A DNA stretch of 64,000 nucleotides, from the NCBI RefSeq assembly GCF_900660635.1, contig NZ_LR215031.1:62001-126000 (forward strand), read 5' to 3'. Shown in pieces: positions 35,101-45,552 of the stretch. Positions within the stretch are counted from its first letter, which is position 1, and every line of letters begins with the position of its first letter. The notes under the pieces were generated by a model. That model was given only the letters and a program-made list of their open reading frames with translations, did not search any database and had not been told where the DNA came from. The DNA comes from Mycoplasmopsis gallopavonis (lineage in GTDB: Bacteria > Bacillota_I > Bacilli_A > Mycoplasmatales > Metamycoplasmataceae). The translations under genes and the position numbers were made by a program.

Positions 35101-36998
35101 CACAGGTTTTCCCAGAAAATGCAGTTGGAGCTTTATTTAGAGCAAATCAACATATTATCGTTGGTGATGAACATCAATTACCTCCAACTAACTTTTTCAA
35201 TGCAGACGGAGCTGATGAAGCTTTACAAGAGGATGAACGTGGTGAAACAGATGATTATGAATCAATTCTTAATGCCGCAAAAGGTTTCTTACCAACAATT
35301 CGTTTAAAATGACACTACCGTAGTAAATTTGAAGAATTAATTCTTCCTTCAAATGTTGAAATTTACAATGATAACTTAATTACCTTCCCTTCACTTCGTA
35401 AACCTAAATCTTTTGAAGGTATTCAGTTTATGAAAGTTGATGGACACTTTGTTAACAATCAAAACGAAGTGGAAGCAGAAACTATTGTTAAATTAATTAA
35501 AACTATTTATGAAAAATACGGAACCACCAAAAGTGTAGGGGTTGTTTCATTCAACAAAAAACAACAAGTTTTAATTGAACAAAAATTAAATAAATTAAGA
35601 AGAACAGATTCTTCGCTTGAACCTTTCTTTAGTCGTGAATTAAAAGATCCATTTTTTGTTAAAAATATCGAAACTGTTCAAGGGGACGAAAGAGATATTA
35701 TTATCATGAGTATTTGTTATGGACCAAATGAAAAAGGTCACTTTGCAATGAGATTCGGACCAATTAACCAACAACAAGGTTACAAGCGTTTAAATGTTGC
35801 AACAACTAGAGCTAAAGAATGTACCATTTTAGTTAGCTCAATTACTCAAGATGATATTGATTTAAACAAAACCGAAGCTCGTGGAGTTAGATTCCTTAAA
35901 CAATATCTTCTTTTCGCAGAGTACGGAGAAAGTAAAAAAGTTGTTTCAAATCAAGAAAAAGCAAAACAATTATTTGAAGCAGGTTTTGAAAAAAGTGTTC
36001 TTAATGAACTTCAAAAATTAGGTTATGAAGTTAAAATGAATGTTGGAAATTCAGGATATAAAATTGATCTTGCAATTGTTGATCCAGAAAACAGAGATAA
36101 ATTTGTAGTTGGAATCGAATGTGACGGAGCAACATATCAATCTTCAAAATCTGCTCGTGATCGTGATCGTTTAAGAGAAGAAGTTCTTGAAATGCGTGGA
36201 TGACAAGTATATAGAATTTGATCAACTGACTGATTTAAAAATAAAGAACAACAAGTAATTCAACTTGATAACTTTATTAAAAAAGCAATTGAAGATAACA
36301 AATTCAAAGCACAACAAAAGAAAAATTCTAAAAAAGAATCAATTGCAAATTCAAAAAAACTTGAATTAATCAACAAACAAACAGCAGAAGAAAAAGAAGA
36401 CGAAACTAAAGAGACAATAGTAAATGAAATTCCTGTTGTTCACGAAAAGCGTCAAGAGGTTTCTTTAAATGAAATTTTCAAAGATTATCCTAATGTTAAT
36501 GAAATTGATCCAAAGAATTTCGTAAACAAGCAAGCTTATATTACAGGAATTATTAAAGCTCTGGCACCTGTTCTTGTTGATGATGTAATTAAATTATCTC
36601 CAATGATTTTTGAAAAACCAAGTTTAACAAAATCATTAAAAACTGAATTTAATACCATTTTAAATACATTAGTAATGCTAGATGATACAATCGCTATCAA
36701 AGATGATTTTATCTTTGATAGCACACCAGGAATTGAAATTGAGTTCAGAAAAACAGTTAGCGAAGAAACTAAACGGAAAATTCCAAGTATTTCATATTTA
36801 GAGATAGCTTCTGGAATTTACAAAATTTTAACATTTGTTAAAGAAACAACAATTGATGCTCTTTATAAACAATTTGCTGATTATTGCTTATATAGTACTG
36901 TTACACCAAAACTTAAAGCTTTAATTGATGAAGCAATTAATTACTTAGTTAATGAGAACAAAGTAACTTTAGATGATAAAGTACTTAAAATTAAATAA
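32157..36998 (+). CDS. Giant SF1 helicase-nuclease, DUF4011/DUF3320 type (1613 aa)
   Basis: The N-terminal WKEKLLDLSLNNKALNHK is the DUF4011 signature. An SF1 (Upf1/COG1112-like) motor follows: Walker A GPPGTGKSQTITN near residue 344, a long helical insert, Walker B FDEASQVFPENA near 977, GDEHQLPPTNF, ETVQGDERDIIIMS and NVATTRAKECTI. Residues about 1280-1360 form a very-short-patch-repair-like nuclease (YEVKMNVGNSGYKIDLAI, then GIECDG and a DRLREEVLEMRGW run), as in the MTES_1575/DUF559 group. The tail (about 1450-1560) matches the DUF3320 region. Such proteins occur in defence islands (family knowledge); this one lies next to a restriction-modification pair. Ribosome site AAAGGGG. Function not proven; a role in repair or anti-foreign-DNA defence is inferred. 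Confidence 0.85.
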
Positions 36999-37000
36999 CA

Positions 37001-37034
37001 AAAACCTTATCCAAAACTAAATGGATAAGGTTTT
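37001..37034. terminator. Bidirectional terminator between the helicase and the restriction gene
   Basis: Perfect 12-bp stem AAAACCTTATCC / GGATAAGGTTTT with a 10-base loop; T runs on both strands serve the two converging genes. Confidence 0.88.
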
Positions 37035-37742
37035 TTATCACCCTTTAATTATATTGACTACTTTTGCAATAAATTTGTCGTAATCATTGTAAATGATATT
37101 CTTTTCAAAATTTAAATTTAAGTTGGATATTGTAAACTTAAATTTATTAGTAGTATACATGCTTTGATATTCTTCTTTATTTTTAGGAATGCTCATAAAA
37201 TTATTTTCAATATCGACAATAAAGACTAATGTTTTGTTTGGTATATGCATTCAAATGTTTTTATTATCTTCTGATAATTTAATATACTTCTTTAATCTTT
37301 CAGCAGTTACTTCTTCTCATTTTTGAATATTGTTTGTCTTATCGAAATAAGGAAGAGATCTAGGGATAATAAAAACTTGAAAATAAGCTATTTCAGCTGA
37401 ACGAATGTTAGCCGTTTCACCCATCATGGTCTCAAAATAATTATTAGAATTTTGTAAATAATTGCTCATAATAAACTTAACAGAAATTCCTGCAATTGGT
37501 TTATTATTTTCGAAAATAGTTATATCAACTAATTTATCAAAATATCTTCCTTCTATTTTTGATTCTTTACCTTCTCCGTAACCTAAAGAAGAAATCGAAT
37601 AAATATCATCATTTAATTTTGTTATTAAATCCCTTGCAATTGCACTATGTAAAACAATGAGTTTTTGATTGCTTCGAGCACTTGTTTTTAAATATGTTAG
37701 AAATGATTCTTCAAGTACTTTTAAAAATTCTTCATTATTCAT
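37035..37742 (-). CDS. Predicted type II restriction endonuclease (235 aa)
   Basis: Starts MNNEEFLKVLEESFLTYLK; the ATG overlaps the last codons of the methyltransferase by eight bases. The centre has EGRYFDKLVDITIFENNKPI followed by GISVKFIMSNYLQNSNNYFE, which could be a PD-(D/E)xK-type core (Asp, then a beta strand with the catalytic Lys), although the acidic residue before the Lys is replaced by Ser. The 'KF-x-x-SNY-x-QN-x-NNYFE' wording recalls endonucleases paired with adenine methyltransferases. Assignment rests mainly on coupling to the methyltransferase. Recognition sequence unknown. One TGA near codon 170 and a terminal Trp by TGA are read through. Confidence 0.65.
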
Positions 37743-39183
37743 TTTCGATTTCCTTTGCTCTGAAAAAATAATCCAAATAAGCTTTGAGGTCTTTTGATGA
37801 AAATGTGTAATATCCACCATTTCTATATTTACCTAATAAAGCAATATATTTTATAAATTCTTCTCTATATAATGCCTTTTTGATTTCTTCGTATCCTTTT
37901 GAAGCACTAATTATATAAAGTCCTGCATAAACACCCGTCCCAGAAGGACAATTAATTATTTTTAAGTCCTTTAAATTTTGAGCTAAAGTATTGATTGCTA
38001 CTTTATTTTTATAGGTATCTAAGATTCCTTGGCTTCTTCCGAATGCATATCAATATTTTTCCGAATTTTTTTCATTAGCTCTTTTGAGTAAAGCTTCTTT
38101 ATGATTAAGTAAATAATCATAAAGAATTGGTTCTTTTGCTAATTGATCAATTGAAATAAGATTCCCTTCTTGATCATAAGGATAGAAGATTTGTTTGAAA
38201 ATACCTTTGGATGCTTTAATTACTGGAATTATGTATTTTGATGAAAAATTAAAATCCGAAACAAAAAAATTATCTTTTAATGTTGCGTATCCATTTTTTA
38301 CAAAAATATCTGATTCTTGCTTATTTAATAAGATCTTTTTTAAAAAAGTTAAATCCTCTTTTTTAGCAAAATAAAAGAAAGAGTTGAGATAAAAATCTTC
38401 AATAGATAAATTGTGAATATAATTGGGTTTTAAATTAGCTTTATCATATTGATAGTATTCTGTATTTTTGTGAATTTTTTGCTTATTTAAAATAGTAATA
38501 GTTGTATAAGTTGTCGCTTTAAAAGGTTGAAAATGCTGTAAATCTACTATTTTTTCAATTAAATTATTTGTAACTAAATATTTTCGCATTTCCTTTGCTG
38601 CTACACTATTAAAATAAGAGCTTGGAGTAATATAACCAAGAATCCCTGATTCATTAAGCATACTAATTCCTAGCTCATAAAACACTAAATATAAATCAGT
38701 CATTCCTGTTTTAGCAAAATTAAATTTTTTTACCAAATGATATGAATTTCCTAAATTATGAATACGAATATAAGGGGGATTACCAAGAACAAAATCCATT
38801 TTATTGTTAAATTTATCTACCATTAATGAGTCAGCACATAAAATATCTCAATTAACTTTTTCTATTCCGTATTCTTTTGTAATCTGATCAAGATTACTTT
38901 TACATTTAAGAACCTCCTCTTGATCAATTTCAATTCCGTGAATAAATTCTTCTAATTCTGCTTTTAGAACCATTTTGTTGTGATTGTGTTTTAAAAAATC
39001 TTCACAATATCTTTTGACTATTTCTTGTAAAAAAGCTCCATCACCACAGCTATTATCAATAACATGTTTTTTGGATATATTGCCTAGAATATAACCGGAA
39101 AGATTAAGTATATTATTAACAATATAATCAGGGGTATAAACTCTACCAAAAGATTTATTTTTAGAGATATTATTTTCGCTCAT
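37735..39183 (-). CDS. N6-adenine DNA methyltransferase of a restriction-modification system
   Basis: 482 residues. The N-terminus has the motif X-like FGRVYTPDYIV, then the cofactor site HVIDNSCGDGAFLQEI (motif I) and the catalytic NPPYIRIHN (motif IV, NPPY), in the order typical of gamma-class enzymes such as TaqI and Eco57I-type methyltransferases. The rest should form the target-recognition domain. It protects host DNA from the endonuclease encoded directly downstream and coupled to it by an eight-base overlap. Ribosome site AAGAGTGGAGA. The enzymes are very AT-rich with no damage seen, so the system appears intact. Confidence 0.88.
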
Positions 39184-39314
39184 TTTGAATCTCCACTCTT
39201 AATTTTGCATAGAATATATTATTCGATGTAATAAACTATTATCAAAGTAAATATATCACTTTCTATTTAATTTTACATTTTAATTAATTTAATAAAGTAA
39301 ATATAAATAAGCAT

Positions 39315-40638
39315 TAAACTGGGACACGAAATATGGACACATCCATATTTCGTGTTTTTATATATTTAGGAGGTATTATGAGACAATTAAAGGCACATGA
39401 ATGATTAGAACTATTCGGTAGCTATGAAGATTACAAAAATAATTTGATATCAAAAAATGATTTTGAACTTAAATATTATTCAATCAGAGGTTTTAGTTTT
39501 TTTGATAGAAAATTCAATGAGGCTAAAAAATATTTTGTCTTCAAGTATAACAGATATAATTTAGGAATGATAAATATAGAATCGCAAACAGGTAAATCAT
39601 CTAAAAAAGGTAAAGGGTCAGGTAGACCAAAAAGGCAAAAAATTACTCCTATTGAAATTGTAAAAAAGGAATGAGAAAAAATGCCTAAGGAACAATTGAT
39701 TGAAATTTTAGAAATTTATAAAGACTCTTTTGATAGAAATAATATTGAAGTTGATATTTCTAAAATTAAGAAATCTTCACTTTCTACAAGAAAATTGGGC
39801 CTATGCTTTAATAAATCTAAGTCAACAATTCACAATCTAAAAACTAAAGAGCAGCAAACAAGAAAAAAATCTGTAAATACTAAATATGATGAATTAATAA
39901 TTAAGTCATTTAAGAAAAATAAGGGTTTGTTTGGTAGAAAAAGATTGGAAAGTTATATTAGAACAAAATTCCAAATAGATCTAAATTATAGGACTATTGG
40001 TAGAGCGATGAGAAGATTAAACTTATTTTGTTTAATCAGAAGAAAGAAAATAGATAGAGAACAAAAGAACACAAACGTAAAATTTATAGATCTTGTTAAT
40101 CGTGATTATCACGGAGAGACAAACCAAATAATTGCCACTGATGTTACTTATATTTCTGCACCAAAAGATTGCTTAAACAATTTTGTATTTTTATCTGTTG
40201 CGATTGATCACAAAAGCAAATTTGTTGTTAATTATAATCTTTCAAAAAGAAATGATTTAGAACTAGTAATGGAACATATGTCTAAAATCAAAATGGATAA
40301 AAAATGAATAGCTCATTCTGATCATGGTTTCCAATATTCTTCAAAAACTTATGTAGATTTAATTCAGAAAAACAATGGTGTTGTATCAATGGGTAGAGTA
40401 GGAAATTCTTTAGATAATAGAGAAGCAGAATATTTCTTTTCAATTTTAAAATCAGAATGTTTAAAATTAATCGATATTACAAAAATAAATTTTAATGAAT
40501 TAAAATCACTGATTGATGATTTTGTGTTTTGATACAACAACGAAAGAATTCAATCAGTATTAAATTGAAAAACACCTCAAGAGTGTTGAGGTGTTTTAGT
40601 AAATTAAACTTTTTGTCCACTTTTCGTGTCCCAGTTTA
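39315..40638 (+). mobile_element. IS3-family element of a second type
   Basis: About 1324 bp, with ends TAAACTGGGACACGAA and, inverted, TTCGTGTCCCAGTTTA; direct repeat CAT on both flanks (39312-39314, 40639-40641). Just inside the left end, ACACGAAATATGGA / TCCATATTTCGTGT forms a perfect 14-bp hairpin with a CACA loop and T5 tail before the transposase. The element sits between AAATAAGCA (39305-39313) and TGCTTATTT (40665-40673), which are complementary arms of a former stem-loop. Confidence 0.92.
39378..40607 (+). CDS. IS3-family transposase, 409 aa
   Basis: Single frame starting MRQLKAHEWLELFGSYEDY after the ribosome site TTTAGGAGG. The basic linker KGKGSGRPKRQK precedes the integrase core: IATDVTYISAPKD (Asp), HSDHGFQYSS (Asp) and DNREAEYFF (Glu), then WYNNERIQSVLNWKTP. 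Related to copies 1-3 but clearly a different element. A 3' hairpin (AACACCTCA / TGAGGTGTT) overlaps its last codons and is followed by TTTAG. Intact as read. Confidence 0.92.
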
Positions 40639-40841
40639 CATAAAGACATTTTTGAATGTTTTTGTGCTTATTTTTTCGCTTTTTCTCTTTTATACATCCA
40701 ATAATATATTCTATGTATTTCAAAAGTACAACCCTAGCTTATTTCTTATATTTTTATTCAAAACTCTAAGAATAAAACAATTTAGTAATCAATGTAAAAA
40801 CTTTTTATTTATCTAATAAGTTTTTATAAATAATTAAATAA

Positions 40842-40867
40842 AAAACACATTCATTAGAATGTGTTTT
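40842..40867 (-). terminator. Terminator of the 1495-aa surface protein gene
   Basis: Perfect 11-bp stem AAAACACATTC / GAATGTGTTTT with an ATTA loop and a T run on the minus strand. Confidence 0.85.
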
Positions 40868-40880
40868 AAATTAAGCTATT

Positions 40881-43800
40881 TTAGTTTTGTTCTTCTTTTG
40901 CTTGTTTAATTTTTTTATAAAGAAAGAAAATGAAGTTAATTAGACCTAATGACATTAGACCAAGAACAAGTCATCATGGTCATGCGAGTATTTCGTCTGG
41001 TCTATAATTTTCTAACATCTTCTTAATTACGGAAATTTCAACAAAATTTGCTTGATCTGGGTTTTTAGCAATAATTGTTTCATATCCTTGTTTACGCTTG
41101 TCAAACTCTGCTTTTGAGACTTTTTTGTCAAAATGTTTTAAAGAAACTAAGTTGTTAAAAATAGAATCTAATTTTGAATAATCTATTTTGTCAAGTTTTT
41201 TGATTTCTTGATCTGATAGTCGAAGGTCTTTATTAATAATTCCTTCTAAAAATTCTTTTTCAGCTTCAAGTTTTACTAGATTTTGTTCTTTTTCATTAAA
41301 TACTTTAGTTTGTAAACTTGCTAAAACAGGATGGTTAAACTCTATGTTGCTAAATTCTTTTGCTTTTAAAATTAATTCATGATAACGAATTTGGTTAGTA
41401 GAACTGTAATAGTCATTTTCTCTTCATTTTTGACCTTCTTGTTCAAGGTAATTACGAATTTGAATATTTGTTACTAATTTTTGGTAATGTTTTGTTGGAA
41501 TATCATGTTTATCTAAGTAATCAATAATTGAATTAATTCTTTCAAGAACTTGATTATTACCTGTTTGTTCGTATTGTTGAAGTTTTTCAACAATTTCTAA
41601 TAAATAATCAGAAACAGTTTTAGCTTCATCATAAACTGTAATTAATTGTGATTCATTTTGAATTTCTAAATAATCAGCAACAATAAATGTATTATCAATT
41701 AAAAGATGTTCATAACGATTTACTAAAAATTTATCTAATCCAGGTAAATTTTGAATTTGATCGTAGTATTCTTTTTTCTTATTATTTGCTACACGAGCAT
41801 TTTCTATTGCACGCTCACCTTCATTAACTGTTCTTGCTTTGTATGAATCTTTTTCATGTTGATTTAAATATGGGAAATTTTCAATTTCTTGATTTAAATC
41901 TTTACTTTTACCATTTAATTGATCGTAGTCATATTTAATGCTATGTGGAGTGTTAATTTCTGCAATTAAATTATCTAAGCTCTTTACTTTTTGGTTATTA
42001 ACTAAATAAACTTCATCACCATTATTTGTTGTAGAACTCATTAACTCTTTTGCTTTAGCTAGTGTATTATCGAATTGATCTTTTAAATCTTTACTTGATC
42101 TTGTATATTTAAAATTATTTGGATCTTTGATTAAAGATTCAAATTGTTGTACTTGTTCTGTTAAATTCTTCATTTTTAAATTAATAGAAGAATAATTTTT
42201 ATAACTCTCATTTGCTTTTTCAATATTAGTTGCTTGATCTATTAAATTTGCTAGATCTTGTTTTTGTTTTGGATTTAAATAAGGGTAATCTTTATCAATT
42301 TTATTTTTAAGAACTTGCTTATCAACTTTAAGTTCTATTGCTTGCACTTTTGCAACTGTATCAGTTTCTGAATCATTTACTTCATTTTTGAAATTAGTTG
42401 CTTGTTTTTCTTCTAAGTCTTCTTTTGTTTTTAAATTATCTATTTTAGAATTTAAATTATTTTTCGCTTCTTCTAAGTTAGTAAGAAAACCATTAAGTGA
42501 TACTTTTTTAACATCTGATTCCACTTTAACATCAGACTTAGGTTTAGAATAACCATCAGGCATTTCTACACCATCAGCATTGCTGTCAGGAACGTTTTTA
42601 ACTAAGAAATCATATGGTTTTTTAGAAACTAGACTAAATTGAGCGTTTAAAGTTCCTTCATCATCATTAACTTCTGTGATTTGTTCCTTGATAGAAGGTA
42701 TAGCATTATTATTTTCAATTGAAAATTCATCTTTTCCTACAACTTCTAAATCCGTAGATGTTCATGATGATGGTTTTTTAGACTTTTTATCTAATTCTGT
42801 TTTTGCTTGTAACTCTGCATTATTAGAAGCAATTTTGTCTAATCTTTGTTTTTCTGTTTGGTAACCATCAATATATGTTGTAAATACTTTTGATTCAACA
42901 TCAGTTAAACCATCTTTTTTAGATTTTACTTGATATGAAACTCATAAAACACCATTAATATCATCGTATCCAACAATCTTTTTATTAACAATTTCTTGAT
43001 CTGTGTTTGGATTAACTTCTCAAGTAAGTGCATTAAGACCTTCTTCGCTATCTCTGCTAGAAGCTAATATATCACTTTTTCCATTATCTGAAATAGTAAC
43101 TGTAAAATCTTCTTTTGAATCTAATCTTTGTTTTTCTGATTTAAAACCACTAACTTCATAAGTTTTGGAATCTGAACTTTGACCATTTTTTACTAGATGA
43201 TATTTTACTGTAACACTTCCTGCTTTTTTGTCCACATTTTCAAGAGAATCAATAACTACGGTTACACCATCACTAGTAGTAGAATGTGTAAAATCATCTT
43301 TATTTGCTGCATCAGCAAAAACTGTTGATTTATTTGGATAATCAAATGTTACTGATAAATTATTTAATTCTGCTTTTTCTAATTGATTTTTCTTATTTGT
43401 TGTTAATCATCCAGAAGTATTTAAATCTTTTGTATTTGATGAAACTGGTGTAATTGTTGGATCTTTTGCTTCTGAGCTTTCTAGGTAGCTACCACTATAA
43501 AGTTGATTTTTAGTTTTTGTTGTGTCTAATCTAAATTTTAAAGAAGCTGTTCCATTTGTATCATCCGGAGTTATTGGACTAGCAATATCGAATTTAATAG
43601 CAAAATTATCTGTTGAATAATTTTTAGGATTAAAATCTTCTGTTGTTAAAGTAGAAGGTAAAGTGTTTTCTTTCGTTTTACCTTCTTTAAGAGGGAAATC
43701 ACTTTCTATTATAGTCTCTAATTTTTTATTTAATCTTTGAGCTTCTGTTTGGTATCCTGTGATTTCTTTTTCTAGTTCTTCACTAGATTCAAACTTTTCT

Positions 43801-45368
43801 TCTCCTTTGGTAGAAACTATTTTAAATTTTACTTTTAGTTTACCAGAAACATCATCATAACCAGAAATACTTTTAAATTCTAAAGTTCTTGTATATCCAT
43901 CATTTGTTGGGTGCTTTAATGTATATGAGGGTTTTTTATTATCAGTTAAATCGAAACTAGAAGCTAATTTTTCTGAATCGGCTGTAAAATTAACTTCATC
44001 AGCTGTTAAAGCATTGATTTCATCTTGTTCTGTTCTTTTTTGAGGTTGTACGATTGGTTCTCCTTCAGCTGGAAAACCACTAATTGTTATAGTTGATTCT
44101 TTTGTTGAGAAAACATCACCTTCAAAATTACCTTCCGTTTGTCTATTTGATTTTAATTTATATTTAAGAGTTATAGATCTATTATTATCGTTTGGAATAA
44201 CTTCAAAATCAACACTTCCCCCTGTAATTTTTGAATTTAAAATTGATTTATAAGATTCTTTCTTTTTTGCATCTTCATAAGTAATATATTTTGCTTCTGA
44301 AATAGAATTGTTTGAATTATCTGTATTCGAAATAACTTGATCACCTAATGTTATTGATTGAATTTTTGATCACTCTTCATTTAATCTTTGTGCTTCTGTT
44401 TTGAAACCACTAAATTTTAATTTAAATGTATGATCGCCTATTATTTTGTCAGGTTCTATTTTTGAAGAAATAAATTCTTTTTCTTTTTCCTCTAATTTTG
44501 TAATTCTATAAGAAATTTTATTGAAATCATTATTTGCTCATGTTATTCATTTTAAAGTGTTATTTACACTTTTATCAGATGTTGCAGCAGGGTTTGGGAA
44601 AGATTCTGCATCAAATACATTAGGGACATATAATTTTGGCTGAATATTTAATGAATAAGTACCATCTTTATCATTAAATTCCACACTCTTTACCTCATTA
44701 AATACCGCTCAATAACCTGGTAAACTATCGCTCATCAAAACATTTTTATAAAGTTCTGTTTGATTAACAGACGAAGGTAATATATTTTCTTTTTCACTTT
44801 CATAAGTTTTAGATAATGCTCCCGCACCTTTTCCATTGGTAACTAATTCACTATTTGAAGCAAATAATAGATCTAAATATTTTTTTCAAGTCATACCCGC
44901 TTTTTCGGATATATCTTTCTCTATTCAATCTGTTTGGATTTTTTTACCATTATTTAGAGTAGAAAGCTTGAAAGCTATTTTAAAAGTACCATTATTTAAA
45001 TCTAATTTAGAAACTATAAAATCATTTTTTTCAATAAAAAAGTTAAAAGGATCATTAATATAATCATCGTAAAGATACTTAAGTTGGTCGGGGTTTTCGT
45101 CACTAATATCATTATTAGGAAATGTTCCTTCTCCTCAACTTATTGAATTTGAAAAATTAGCAAAATTTAAAAATCAACCTGACGCAAAATCGTCATATCT
45201 TTCGTTTTTGAAATCTTTAAATTCGAAATTATTAGCAAATTCCATCAATTTAGATTTAATTTGTTCGTCACTATTTGTAGCACTAATTGTTGTAATTGCT
45301 GTTGTTCCAATTAAAATTGGAGAACTAACTACCGGAAAAAGTAGTAGTTTGCTTTTCTTAAATTTCAT
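40881..45368 (-). CDS. Large variable-surface-type membrane protein, 1495 aa
   Basis: Signal peptide MKFKKSKLLLFPVVSSPILI.. without a lipobox Cys. Residues about 100-930 are a chain of beta-rich repeats; the linker G-F/Y-x-(T/S)-E-x-QRL-(N/D) recurs at about residues 325, 540, 740 and 840, and each following segment has strand-like T/K-rich sequence. This resembles the Lipoprotein_17 repeat of mycoplasma variable surface proteins (inference from memory of that family). From about 930 the protein becomes helical with FIVAR-like modules (DKDYPYLNPKQKQDL and similar). Residues about 1456-1482 form a membrane anchor (WPWWLVLGLMSLGLINFIFF) followed by a charged tail. The anchor and helical half parallel the 2120-aa protein at 14051. 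Ribosome site GAGGT. Confidence 0.85.
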
Positions 45369-45552
45369 TATTATTACCTCGTATCTTTTTTAAAAATAAC
45401 TAATTTTTATATTTATAATATTTAAAAATATGATAAGTATAGATAGTTTAGTGTATTAAAATATTACAACTATTTATCTTGGTTTTTCTTTGAAATGGTA
45501 TTTTTTTCATATTTTTAATTATGTTGATACAAGAAACTGAAACGGAGAAAAA

